In this document: positions 39,778-48,541 of the stretch, piece after piece
How the letters are laid out: each line of letters opens with the position of its first letter
How positions within the stretch are numbered: the first letter of the stretch is position 1
Assembly (NCBI GenBank): GCA_013286465.1
Contig: JABDFR010000014.1
Coordinates: 94-51,766, forward strand
DNA: 51,673 nt
Reading direction: 5' to 3'
From: Acidobacteriota bacterium
GTDB taxonomy: Bacteria > Acidobacteriota > Terriglobia > Acidiferrales > UBA7541
Notes under the pieces: model-generated
What the model was told of the DNA's origin: nothing
The model's input: only the letters and a program-made list of their open reading frames with translations
The model's database searches: none
Made by a program: the position numbers and the translations under genes

Positions 39778-42369
39778 GTGCCTCCTGATGAAACCGGGCC
39801 GGGCGAACCTCGTGATCCTCGCGATCTGGGCCGCGACGACGACGCAACGTTACCAATTGTTCCCGAGTCGCAGATCGTTACGCGCACGATTGAGCTGGGC
39901 GAGTCTGTAACCGGCGCGGTCATCGGCCCGTATCGCCTCCTCGAAATGGTCGGCGAAGGCGGCATGGGCGAAGTGTGGCTTGCCGAGCAGAAGCAGCCGG
40001 TGCGCCGCCGCGTGGCGCTGAAGCTGATCAAGGCGGGGATGGACACGCGCGAAGTGGTCGCGCGATTCGAATCCGAGCGGCAAGCGCTGGCGCTCATGGA
40101 TCACCCGGCGATCGCCAAAGTCTTCGACGCCGGCTCGACTCCGCAAGGCCGTCCGTACTTCGTGATGGAGTACGTCACCGGCGTTCCCATCACCACTTAT
40201 TGCGACACGCACAAGCTCACCACCCGCGAGCGCCTGGAGCTATTCATCCGCGTTTGCGAAGGCGTGCAGCACGCGCACCAAAAAGCCATCCTGCATCGCG
40301 ACCTGAAGCCCTCGAACATTCTAGTGAGCGAAGTGGACGGCAAGCCGGTGCCGCAGATCATCGATTTCGGCGTGGCCAAAGCGACGGCGCAGCGGCTCAC
40401 GCCCGACACGCTGTACACGCAGCTCGGCACGATTGTGGGAACGCCCGCGTACATGAGCCCCGAGCAAGCAAATTCCGCGGGCGTGGACGTGGACACGCGT
40501 ACGGATGTCTATTCGCTAGGCGTGATTCTCTACCAGCTACTTGTCGGCGAGCTGCCGCTCGATTTCACCCGGACGCCTCCCGATCAATTCCGCAGCCGCC
40601 TGCGCGATGAGGATGTCGAGCGGCCCAGCACCAAGCTGCGCACGAAGGGCGATCAATCGAGCGTCACGGCGCAAAACCGCAGCGCCGACCCGCCGACTTT
40701 AGTGCGGCAAGTGCGCGGCGATCTCGACGCGATCACGCTCAAATGCCTGGAGAAGGAACGCGCGCGGCGCTATTCCACGCCGGCAGAATTGGCCGCCGAT
40801 ATCGGGCGCTATTTGCGGAACGAGCCGGTGGTGGCGCGTCCCGCGAGCTTTGGGTATCGCGCGCGCAAATATGTCCGCCGACATCGCGTGGCCGTCGCCG
40901 TAGCCGCAGGTACCGTGATTCTCCTCGTCTCCGGCGCCATCGCGCAAACGCTCGAATTGCGGCGCATACGGCGCGAACGCGATCGCGCCGATCGCGTCAC
41001 GCAATTCATGACCAACATGTTCAAGGTTTCGAATCCCAGTGAAGCGCGCGGCAACGACGTTCGCGCGCGCGAAATTCTCGATAAAGCCTCGAAAGATATC
41101 GACACGGGCCTGGCGAAAGATCCCGAGCTGCAAGCGCAGATGATGCACGTGATGGGCAAGGTGTACGACAGCCTGGGCCTCTACTCGAAATCGGAAGCGC
41201 TGTATCGCCGCGCCTGGGAAATTCGCCGCGCCACGCTGGGCCCAAAGAACCGCGACACACTCGAATCGATGACGCAGCTCGCCTACGTGCTCGACGAGGA
41301 CAGCCACTACCCGGAGGCGGAGAAGCTGACCAGCGAAACGCTGGAGCTGCGCCGCAGCGCGTTTGGTCCCAAGGACCGCGACACGCTTTTTTCGGAAGCG
41401 CAGCTCGCGCTGATTTACAACGAAGAAGGCCGCTTCCCCGAAGCCGAAAAATTGAGCCGCGCGACGCTCGAAACCGCGACGCGCGAATACGGCGCTCAAG
41501 ACGAGACGGCGCAAATCGCGCGGCAGCACCTGGCCATCGACTTGGCCTACGAAGCGAAATTTCCCGAAGCCGAAAAGGAGTTTCGCGAAATCTACGAGGA
41601 CGACAAGCAGCGCCTGGGCGCCGACAATCCCACCACGCTTGGCGCGGCGAACAATCTCGGCGCGATCCTGTCGCAAGAGGAACGCTGGCCCGAAGCCGAA
41701 AAGGTGTATCGCGATTCGCTGGAAATCAAAACGAGAGTGCAGGGACCGGAGCATCCGCTCACGTTGATGACCATGGGAAATCTCGCGCAGGTGCTGACCA
41801 ACGAGAAGCGTTACCCCGAGGCGGAAAAATTGCTGCGCGATACGCTGGCGGTAAAGACGAAAACGCTCGGGCCCGAACATCGCTCGACGCTGGTGACCAT
41901 GGGAAATCTCGCGGAGTTGCTGCAAATCGAAGGGCAGAACGCAGAGGCAGAGAAACTTGTGCAGCAGACACTGGACATCGAGCGGCGCGCCCTCGGACCG
42001 GATCATTCCGACACGCTGGTGACGTTGTACAGCCTCGCCACCATTTTGAAGAGCGAGAAGCGCTATCCGGAAGCCGAAAAAGTTTACCGCGACGCGCTCG
42101 CCGGCCGCCGCCGCGCCCTCGGCGACGATCATCCGCTCACCGCCGAAACTTCGTACTACCTCGCCTGCGTCCTGGCGATCGAAGGAAAGCGCGACGAGGC
42201 GTTTACGAACCTGCAATTTGCCGTCGACCACCGGCTCAAGCCGGAATACCGCCAGGAGATCGAGAAGAACGCCGATCTGCAATCGCTGCACAGCGACCCG
42301 CGCTTCGCCGCGCTACTGGCCAAGTCGCAGCAGCCTCCTGCTTCTGCCGCAGCCGCAAAATCAAACTAA
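39778..42369 (+). CDS. Ser/Thr protein kinase with C-terminal TPR repeats
   Basis: The 863-residue protein has a PknB-type kinase domain (about 50-345): Gly-rich loop VGEGGMGEVWLA, Lys82 in VALKLIK, Glu99, HRDLKPSN (catalytic Asp175), DFG (197-199) and GTPAYMSPEQA. A membrane helix lies at about 368-390. The extracytoplasmic part (about 425-850) is a run of tetratricopeptide repeats of the kinesin-light-chain type, each about 42 residues with RYPEAEKL and TLGPEHPLTL-like text. The GTG start at 39778 is weakly supported by a GAAGGTG box. Such kinases are numerous in Acidobacteriota; targets are unknown. Confidence 0.9.
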   Translation: MPPDETGPGEPRDPRDLGRDDDATLPIVPESQIVTRTIELGESVTGAVIGPYRLLEMVGEGGMGEVWLAEQKQPVRRRVALKLIKAGMDTREVVARFESERQALALMDHPAIAKVFDAGSTPQGRPYFVMEYVTGVPITTYCDTHKLTTRERLELFIRVCEGVQHAHQKAILHRDLKPSNILVSEVDGKPVPQIIDFGVAKATAQRLTPDTLYTQLGTIVGTPAYMSPEQANSAGVDVDTRTDVYSLGVILYQLLVGELPLDFTRTPPDQFRSRLRDEDVERPSTKLRTKGDQSSVTAQNRSADPPTLVRQVRGDLDAITLKCLEKERARRYSTPAELAADIGRYLRNEPVVARPASFGYRARKYVRRHRVAVAVAAGTVILLVSGAIAQTLELRRIRRERDRADRVTQFMTNMFKVSNPSEARGNDVRAREILDKASKDIDTGLAKDPELQAQMMHVMGKVYDSLGLYSKSEALYRRAWEIRRATLGPKNRDTLESMTQLAYVLDEDSHYPEAEKLTSETLELRRSAFGPKDRDTLFSEAQLALIYNEEGRFPEAEKLSRATLETATREYGAQDETAQIARQHLAIDLAYEAKFPEAEKEFREIYEDDKQRLGADNPTTLGAANNLGAILSQEERWPEAEKVYRDSLEIKTRVQGPEHPLTLMTMGNLAQVLTNEKRYPEAEKLLRDTLAVKTKTLGPEHRSTLVTMGNLAELLQIEGQNAEAEKLVQQTLDIERRALGPDHSDTLVTLYSLATILKSEKRYPEAEKVYRDALAGRRRALGDDHPLTAETSYYLACVLAIEGKRDEAFTNLQFAVDHRLKPEYRQEIEKNADLQSLHSDPRFAALLAKSQQPPASAAAAKSN

Positions 42370-42400
42370 ACAGTCTAAGATGGAGCCACGGAGAAAAACG

Positions 42401-44044
42401 ATGGAGGCTCGAAGCTCGTCGAAAAGAAAGCGCTGGATACTTATTGCGAGCGCGGTGGTGGTCGCAGTTCTGCTGGCAGCAGCCGCTTTGCCATTTTTGA
42501 TCGATGTGAATACGTTTCGCCCGATGCTCGAATCGAGGGCCAGCCAGGTGGTCGGGCGAACGGTCAAGCTCGGCACTCTGAAACTGTCGGTGTTTTCGGG
42601 GAAGCTTCTCGCCGACGACGTGGAAGTTAGCGACGATCCGGCCTTCAGCAAATCCGCTTTTCTGACCGCCAAGTCTGTCGAAATCGGCGTCGACTTGATG
42701 CCGCTGATTTTCTCGAAGAAGTTGAATGTTACCGCAGTCGTCGTCGATCAGCCGCAGCTCACCGTGCTGCAATCGCCCGATGGGACGTTCAACTTTTCGA
42801 GTATCGGCAAGGGCGCGCAAAATAGCGGAGCCTCGCCGGTTTCGACCACGCCGACGGTGCTAGTGAATACGTTCCGGTTGACCGACGGCAAACTGACGGT
42901 CGGGCGTACGGATTCCTCCGTCGCGAGCCGCGTGTATGACAATTTCAATCTCGAAGCTGACGCCTTTTCGTTTAGTTCGTCATTTCCGTTCAAGCTGACA
43001 ATGAACCTGCCAGGCGGCGGGAACGCGGCGATCTCCGGCAATGCGGGGCCGATCCGTCTCGCCGATATTCTCAGTACTCCGTTCAACGCCAGCGTTAAGG
43101 CTAGCGCCGTCAATATTGCTGCTTCTGGAGTGGTCGATCCAGCCAACGGAATCGCCGGGATGGCCAGCGTGGACGAAACCGTGATGTCGGATGGAAACAC
43201 CGCCGCAGCGACGGGGACGTTGAACATTGCAGGGGCGAAACTTTCTCCGCAGGGAACTCCTTCGCCGGTACCGATCGCCGTCAAGCACAACATCGAAGTG
43301 GACCTACGCCAACAGAGCGTGAAGGTGACACAAGCAGATATCGGCATTGGCAAAGCGCAATTTCACGCGACCGGGACGGTGCAGAGTAAAGGTGACGCGA
43401 TCAGTGTGAATCTTCAGTTGAGCGGATCTGATGTGCCTGTCGATGAGATCAAAGCGATGCTGCCATCGCTGGGCATGAAAGTTCCCACGGGCTCGCGCTT
43501 GCAGGGCGGCAGCGTGTCGGCAAAACTGGCGATCAGCGGGACGGTCGCTTCACCGGTGATCGCGGGAACTTTGCAGGTCTCGAATACCACTGTCGCCGGA
43601 TTCAATCTGGCCGCGCATCTCACTTCGATGGCCGGGATTGGAGGAGCGGCAGCGTCGGCGTCCGATATGGTGCTGAGCAGTATGGCGCTGAAAGTGAGAG
43701 CAACTCGCGCCGGCGTAGAGGTGGAGAACATCACGATGAACGCGCCCGCCGTCGGCGATGCCACAGGTGCGGGCACGATCAGCCCGGCCGGCGCACTCGA
43801 TCTCAAGATGATTGCGCATCCGACGGGCGGCTTTGCGGGAGCTTTGACGAAGATGGCGTCAGTCGGCAACGGCAACGCGACGGTTCCCGTCACCATCGAG
43901 GGCACGCTGGAAAATCCAGTCATTCGGCCGGACGCCGGCGCAGGCGCGCGCAGCATCGCCGGGCAAACTGCCAAGGGCGTGGCGTCAGTTCCGGGCCGCG
44001 CGATTGGCGGGCTCTTCGGAAAGAAGAAAGATAAGAAGAATTAG
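42401..44044 (+). CDS. AsmA-family envelope protein
   Basis: The 547-residue protein has a single N-terminal membrane anchor (about 11-33) followed by a beta-rich AsmA domain: FLIDVNTFRPMLESRASQVVGRTVKLGTLKLSVFSGKLLADDVEVSDDPAF. Repeated strand motifs extend to a C-terminal AsmA_2-type region with VEVENITMNAPAVGDATGAG and GALDLKMIA. AsmA proteins are periplasmic and linked to outer-membrane lipid transport or assembly. ATG 42401 has GGAG seven bases upstream; an in-frame ATG at 42380 is weaker. It lies 31 bases after the kinase gene on the same strand and is probably co-transcribed. Confidence 0.85.
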   Translation: MEARSSSKRKRWILIASAVVVAVLLAAAALPFLIDVNTFRPMLESRASQVVGRTVKLGTLKLSVFSGKLLADDVEVSDDPAFSKSAFLTAKSVEIGVDLMPLIFSKKLNVTAVVVDQPQLTVLQSPDGTFNFSSIGKGAQNSGASPVSTTPTVLVNTFRLTDGKLTVGRTDSSVASRVYDNFNLEADAFSFSSSFPFKLTMNLPGGGNAAISGNAGPIRLADILSTPFNASVKASAVNIAASGVVDPANGIAGMASVDETVMSDGNTAAATGTLNIAGAKLSPQGTPSPVPIAVKHNIEVDLRQQSVKVTQADIGIGKAQFHATGTVQSKGDAISVNLQLSGSDVPVDEIKAMLPSLGMKVPTGSRLQGGSVSAKLAISGTVASPVIAGTLQVSNTTVAGFNLAAHLTSMAGIGGAAASASDMVLSSMALKVRATRAGVEVENITMNAPAVGDATGAGTISPAGALDLKMIAHPTGGFAGALTKMASVGNGNATVPVTIEGTLENPVIRPDAGAGARSIAGQTAKGVASVPGRAIGGLFGKKKDKKN

Positions 44045-44064
44045 CCGGGAGTTCGCGGCAGAAG

Positions 44065-45438
44065 TTAACTGCGCGGCATGGTGGCGGATGGCGCCGGGCC
44101 TATTTCGCCTTCCCATCGTGCGATCACGTAAGTGGCGAGACAATTCCCCAGGACATTTACGCCAGTGCGCGCCATATCCATGAGCTGGTCGATGCCGAAG
44201 AGAAGAAACACCGGCTCAAGCGGCAAATGAAAAGTGGTTGCCGTGGCCAGCACGATTACGAGAGACGCGCGCGCCACTCCTGCAACGCCTTTGCTGCTGA
44301 CCAAAAGCGTAAAGAGCATCACGATCTGTTGCCCGGCGCTCAAATGAATCCCCGCCGCCTGGGCCACGAAAATCAAAGCCAAAGATTGATAGAGGCTGGA
44401 GCCGTCGAGATTGAAGCTGTAGCCCGTGGGCAGCACGAAAGCTACGGTGTCTCGCGGCACTCCGAGAGTTTCCATTTCTTCCATGGCGCGCGGCAACGCG
44501 GCTTCCGAGCTGGCGGTGGCGAAGGCAATCGTTACCGGTTCGGCGACGGCGCGCAGGAATCTCCGCATTGGCACTCGCACGAATAACGCGATCGGAAGCA
44601 AGACGCCGAAGATGAACACGGCCAGCGCGACGTACATGGTGGCCAGCAGCTTGAGCAATGGCATCAGCACACCGAGTCCGAGGTGCCCTACGGTGTAAGC
44701 GATGGCGCCGAAAACGCCGATGGGCGCGAGCAGCATCACCAGATTCGTGAACTTGAACATCGTATCCGCGAGGCTTTCGGAGAAATTCAGCAGCGGGCGG
44801 CGTTTTGGCTCGGGCACCATGGCCAACGCCAGACCAAACAGAATACTGAAGACCACGACTTGCAGCACTTCGCCTTCGGCGACGGACTTGGCGATGTTCT
44901 CGGGAAAAATATTGATGATGATATCTTTCGCTGAATGCGGTGCGACATTCAGCGGTTGCGCTGCGACTCCCGCGGGAAGCTGCACTCCTTCGCCTGCGCG
45001 GCTGATGTTGATCGCCACGAATCCGATAATCAGCGCCAGCGTCGAAACGATTTCGAAATAAACGAGCGCTTTGATTCCCATCCTGCCGACTTTTTTCAAG
45101 TCGGCGTGCCCAGCAATGCCCACTACAAGCGTGCTGAAGATCAGCGGCGCGATGATTACTTTGATCAGCCGCAGGAAGATTGTCCCGAGGATCTGCAGGT
45201 TTACAGCGGCCGCCGGCCAATCGTGCCCAAATTCCACTCCGGCAGCCATGCCGAGAAGTATCCACGACGTGAGCGAGCGCCGTTGAGCGGCATAGGCGGC
45301 GAACAGCGCGATGGCCAGCCATCGGATTACCGCTAAGATCGCCGGAGAGAGAGAAAGCCAGCCGAGACGTTGACCCAGGCCGAGAGCTGCAGCGAAAAAC
45401 AGGGCCGCGAACGCCGCAGCGAGGGTCTTGGACTTCAA
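44065..45438 (-). CDS. Dicarboxylate/amino acid:cation symporter (DAACS)
   Basis: The 457-residue inner-membrane protein has an extra N-terminal hydrophobic segment and then the GltP/DctA core. Signature blocks include LRLIKVIIAPLIFSTLVVGIAG (after TM3), SSEAALPRAMEEMETLGVP (HP1) and LPTGYSFNLDGSSLYQSLA (TM7, the binding-site NLDG motif). It should import C4-dicarboxylates or acidic amino acids with H+ or Na+. The start is TTG 45436-45438 and no good ribosome site is seen, so an alternative start slightly upstream or downstream is possible. It is divergent from the YeiH-family gene. It convergently abuts the AsmA gene (20 bases). Confidence 0.88.
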   Translation of the reverse strand: MKSKTLAAAFAALFFAAALGLGQRLGWLSLSPAILAVIRWLAIALFAAYAAQRRSLTSWILLGMAAGVEFGHDWPAAAVNLQILGTIFLRLIKVIIAPLIFSTLVVGIAGHADLKKVGRMGIKALVYFEIVSTLALIIGFVAINISRAGEGVQLPAGVAAQPLNVAPHSAKDIIINIFPENIAKSVAEGEVLQVVVFSILFGLALAMVPEPKRRPLLNFSESLADTMFKFTNLVMLLAPIGVFGAIAYTVGHLGLGVLMPLLKLLATMYVALAVFIFGVLLPIALFVRVPMRRFLRAVAEPVTIAFATASSEAALPRAMEEMETLGVPRDTVAFVLPTGYSFNLDGSSLYQSLALIFVAQAAGIHLSAGQQIVMLFTLLVSSKGVAGVARASLVIVLATATTFHLPLEPVFLLFGIDQLMDMARTGVNVLGNCLATYVIARWEGEIGPAPSATMPRS

Positions 45439-45554
45439 GAAGTAATCCGCATCACACGATGGAGGATGAAATCGCGAGCACGTTAACGCGGAGCCTATGC
45501 AAAGTCAACGCGTGATATATTGCAACGTCGTCAAGACGCTGAAAAAACCTAAAG

Positions 45555-46481
45555 ATGCAGACCACAAAGATACTTTTTTTTGCGGGATTGATATTGTGTG
45601 CCAGCGGACTGGTATCTCCTCCGCTGGCGCTGGCCATCGGCCTCGTCTACGGCTTTGCGTTCGAAAATGCGGATAATCCCGGCGGAAGGAATCTGACGAA
45701 ATATCTCTTGCAGGCTTCGGTGGTCGGCCTTGGTTTTGGAATGGATCTGCATGAAGTCGTTCATGCCGGCCGGTCGGGATTTGTCTACACGGCACTGGGC
45801 ATCACATTTTCGATGATTCTCGGCCTCTTGCTCGGACATCTTCTGAAAGTAGGGAGCACGTCGTCGCTGCTGATTTCGGTGGGCACGGCGATTTGCGGCG
45901 GAAGCGCGATTGCCGCTGTCGGGCCGATCGCAAATGCTTCCGACGAAGAAATGGCAGTCTCGCTCGCCACCATCTTCATCCTGAATTCCATCGCGCTGCT
46001 GATCTTCCCCACGATCGGGTGGGCGTTGCATCTGAGCGAAACTCAATTCGGGCTTTGGTCGGCGCTGGCGATTCATGACACCAGCTCGGTGGTCGGCGCA
46101 GCAGCAAAATACGGACCGCTCGCGCTCGCGGTGGGAACCACGGTGAAACTCGCGCGCGCGTTGTGGATCGTGCCGTTGTCGGTTGCCACCGCCGTAGTGA
46201 AGCGAACCAAGGCGCGCATCCAGTGGCCGTGGTTCATCTTGTTTTTTTGCCTCGCGGCCGTGGCGAACACTTATTTGCCGGCTCTCGCTCCCGCATACCC
46301 GGTACTAAGCAAGCTGGGAAAGCTCGGTCTCACCGCGACACTATTTCTAATCGGCACGGGACTCTCGAAAAAAACTCTGCAGCAGGTGGGAGTGCGGCCG
46401 CTAGTGCAAGGCATCGCACTGTGGGCGGTGGTCGCACTCAGTTCGCTCGCGCTGATTCGTTGGGGCTGGATTCGCATCTGA
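45555..46481 (+). CDS. YeiH/UPF0324-family membrane protein
   Basis: The 308-residue protein has about 10 hydrophobic segments. It matches the UPF0324 (YeiH) family: PPLALAIGLVYGFAF, LLQASVVGLGFGMDL, VGTAICGGSAIAAVGPI, FILNSIALLIFPTIGW, AIHDTSSVVGAAAKYG and a C-terminal LFLIGTGLSKKTL. Members are putative sulfate or small-anion exporters in the inner membrane. No LysR-type regulator gene is adjacent, unlike in E. coli. It is divergent from the DAACS gene with about 115 bases between the starts. The threonine synthase gene follows after 40 bases. Confidence 0.85.
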   Translation: MQTTKILFFAGLILCASGLVSPPLALAIGLVYGFAFENADNPGGRNLTKYLLQASVVGLGFGMDLHEVVHAGRSGFVYTALGITFSMILGLLLGHLLKVGSTSSLLISVGTAICGGSAIAAVGPIANASDEEMAVSLATIFILNSIALLIFPTIGWALHLSETQFGLWSALAIHDTSSVVGAAAKYGPLALAVGTTVKLARALWIVPLSVATAVVKRTKARIQWPWFILFFCLAAVANTYLPALAPAYPVLSKLGKLGLTATLFLIGTGLSKKTLQQVGVRPLVQGIALWAVVALSSLALIRWGWIRI

Positions 46482-46521
46482 TAACTCGAGGAATGCATTA
46501 GAGAATGCTTTGGAGGAATTT

Positions 46522-47712
46522 GTGGCGGCCATTTCGTTTCTGGAATGTACCAAGTGCGGAAATCTAGTCAGCGCCAGCGAACCGCAAACCGTTTGCCCCA
46601 ACGATGGCGGCTCGCTGTATGTCCGGTACAATTTCCAGCCTTACATCGGCAAGTTGAAGCCCGAGGAACTTTCGGGGCGCAACGGCAGCATGTGGCGCTA
46701 CCGCGAAGTTCTTCCCGACGTGACGCCGGTCACGCTGGGCGAGGGCCAAACGCCGATGGTTCAAAGCCGGCAGAATCCCAACGTTTACATCAAAGACGAG
46801 GGCCAGAATCCGACGGGCTCTTTCAAAGCGCGCGGGCTATCCGCCGCCGTAACCATGTGCAAGTTTTACGGCGTAAAGAAAATCGCCATCCCATCCGCGG
46901 GCAATGCCGCCAGCGCGCTCGCGGCCTATGCCGCGGCCGCGGGAATCGAAGCGCATATTTTTATGCCCAAGGATGTTCCCGAAGCGAATCGCGTCGAGTG
47001 CACGGTGTATGGCGCGAAACTCACGCTCGTCGATGGCCTAATCAGCGATTGCGCCAAAATCGTCAACGAACGCAAAAAAGACGAAGGCTGGTTCGATATC
47101 TCTTCACTGAAAGAGCCTTTCCGCGTCGAAGGCAAGAAGACCATGGGCTACGAACTCTCCGAGCAGCTCGGCTGGAAACTACCCGACGCGATTTTCTATC
47201 CCACCGGCGGCGGCGTCGGTCTGATTGGAATGTGGAAAGCGTTTGCCGAGATGGAAACTCTCGGCTGGATCGGCAAAGAACGCCCGAAGATGATCGCCGT
47301 GCAAGCCGCGGGCTGCGCGCCAATTCCCAGAGCGTGGGATGCGCACCAGCCAATTTCCGAATTCTGGCAGAATGCGCACACCGTCGCCGCCGGCCTGCGC
47401 GTCCCGAAAGCCTATGCCGACTACATTATTCTAGATATTTTGAAATCAAGCGGCGGCACGGCCATCGCGGTAAGCGATGACGAAATCGTCGACGCAGTCT
47501 TCGAGTTGGCATCGAACGAGGGAGTCTTCGCAGCTCCGGAAGGCGCCGCGTCGCTGGTGGGCTATCGCAAACTGATTGCGTCCGGATTTCTGAAGCCCAG
47601 CGATCGCGTCGTGCTTTTCAACACAGGCTCCGGCCTGAAATATATCGACGTGATCGCCAACCAGCTCGAGCGCGGCGCGCGCACCCCGGCACCAAATCAA
47701 TCCCGAACGTAG
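46522..47712 (+). CDS. thrC: Threonine synthase
   Basis: The 396-residue PLP enzyme converts O-phosphohomoserine to threonine. It has an N-terminal zinc-ribbon-like CTKCG and VCPNDGG (Cys9, Cys12, Cys25), then the fold-type II core with the PLP lysine Lys102 in NPTGSFKARG, SAGNAASALAAYAA and a Gly-rich PTGGGVGLIGMW phosphate loop. The start is GTG 46522, five bases after GGAGG; a TTG at 46510 overlaps the ribosome site and is rejected. The length and zinc-ribbon variant are usual for this class. The gene sits apart from other threonine genes in this window. Confidence 0.9.
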   Translation: MAAISFLECTKCGNLVSASEPQTVCPNDGGSLYVRYNFQPYIGKLKPEELSGRNGSMWRYREVLPDVTPVTLGEGQTPMVQSRQNPNVYIKDEGQNPTGSFKARGLSAAVTMCKFYGVKKIAIPSAGNAASALAAYAAAAGIEAHIFMPKDVPEANRVECTVYGAKLTLVDGLISDCAKIVNERKKDEGWFDISSLKEPFRVEGKKTMGYELSEQLGWKLPDAIFYPTGGGVGLIGMWKAFAEMETLGWIGKERPKMIAVQAAGCAPIPRAWDAHQPISEFWQNAHTVAAGLRVPKAYADYIILDILKSSGGTAIAVSDDEIVDAVFELASNEGVFAAPEGAASLVGYRKLIASGFLKPSDRVVLFNTGSGLKYIDVIANQLERGARTPAPNQSRT

Positions 47713-47757
47713 CCCGAATCAAGCGCCCGAACACCGTCCTGAAATCATGAAAACCGT

Positions 47758-47845
47758 TGGTGCCCGGGGTGGGGGTCGAACCCACACGTCCTGTAAAGGA
47801 CAGGGGATTTTAAGTCCCCCGCGTATGCCATTCCGCCACCCGGGC
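47758..47845 (-). tRNA. tRNA-Leu (anticodon TAA)
   Basis: The minus-strand transcript starts GCCCGGGTGGCGGAATGG and ends with an encoded CCA (47758-47760), with discriminator A. The acceptor stem GCCCGGG/CCCGGGC is perfect. The anticodon arm GGGGA-CTTAAAA-TCCCC gives TAA. A long variable arm (TGTCC-TTTA-GGACG type) marks it as a class II leucine tRNA. The T arm is GTGGG-TTCGACC-CCCAC. Confidence 0.95.
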
Positions 47846-47990
47846 TCGATTGGTAAAAAAGTATCTTACCAAAGAGCTTCCTACAATATCGCGCTTGCGG
47901 CCTTGCATTCAGTGGTGGCGTCGGTCGCGGGCAGGGGCCTCTTGTGGCGCTTCGTCCGGGCTTGAGTTTCGCCTTCGTTTGAATTTTGGG

Positions 47991-48023
47991 GTCGTAAGAT
48001 GCCGGCAGGGACGCCGGCGCTAC
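47991..48023 (-). repeat. 33-base gene-end repeat, copy E
   Basis: Minus-strand GTAGCGCCGGCGTCCCTGCC then GGCATCTTACGAC, starting at the base directly after the TAA stop of the PilZ gene (48024-48026). It is identical in sequence to copy B. Confidence 0.88.
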
Positions 48024-48401
48024 TTAGGATTCGGACCCAGCGGCTAATTCAGCGATCCAACGATTGAGGACGGCTTGCTGTGTGGGCTTGGGCTCGATGA
48101 AGCGGATGCCCAGGCCCATGCCGGGGTGATTGTAGACCACCTTGGCGTTGGTTTCGAAGACGCCGGTATCGCGCGAAATTTTCACCACGATGTCGGTGCC
48201 ATCGGGAATCGGATTCAGGAAATCGAGATAGCAGCCGCTGATGCTGAGTTCCGAGATGCGCACTTTGAACTCGCTGCCCGAGCCAATGTCGATCACGCGC
48301 GCCTCGGCGATCAGCGGATAGCGCGGATCGCGACGGCGCTCCCGGCCGCTGGCGGCCGGCGCTTGCGTGCTACTGGGCTGATTAAATGGATCGGAAGGCA
48401 T
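48024..48401 (-). CDS. PilZ-domain protein
   Basis: The 125-residue protein has a disordered N-terminus of about 18 residues, then one PilZ domain. RERRRDPRYPL (21-30) gives the RxxxR c-di-GMP motif. ELSISGCYLDF (about 51-61) corresponds to the D/NxSxxG motif with Glu in the first position. Strand texts include GTDIVVKISRD and GLGIRFIEP. The protein is likely a cytosolic c-di-GMP effector. It ends exactly at a dispersed repeat. A second PilZ domain occurs at the C-terminus of the next gene upstream. Confidence 0.85.
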   Translation of the reverse strand: MPSDPFNQPSSTQAPAASGRERRRDPRYPLIAEARVIDIGSGSEFKVRISELSISGCYLDFLNPIPDGTDIVVKISRDTGVFETNAKVVYNHPGMGLGIRFIEPKPTQQAVLNRWIAELAAGSES

Positions 48402-48541
48402 AGATTTCCAGTTTCGCTAGCAACATCCTAACGATTCTTGGTATCCCAAGCAAGTTCCCGGGCTCCCGACTTACTCAAAAAGTGACTGGCAAACTGAGAT
48501 GATACGACGACTACACCCTGCCGAATGAACGACCGAAAAAA

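Noticed and set aside
40699-42291. 530-codon minus-strand frame opposite the TPR kinase
   Set aside because: Periodicity comes from the antisense of TPR repeats; the plus-strand kinase motifs are decisive.
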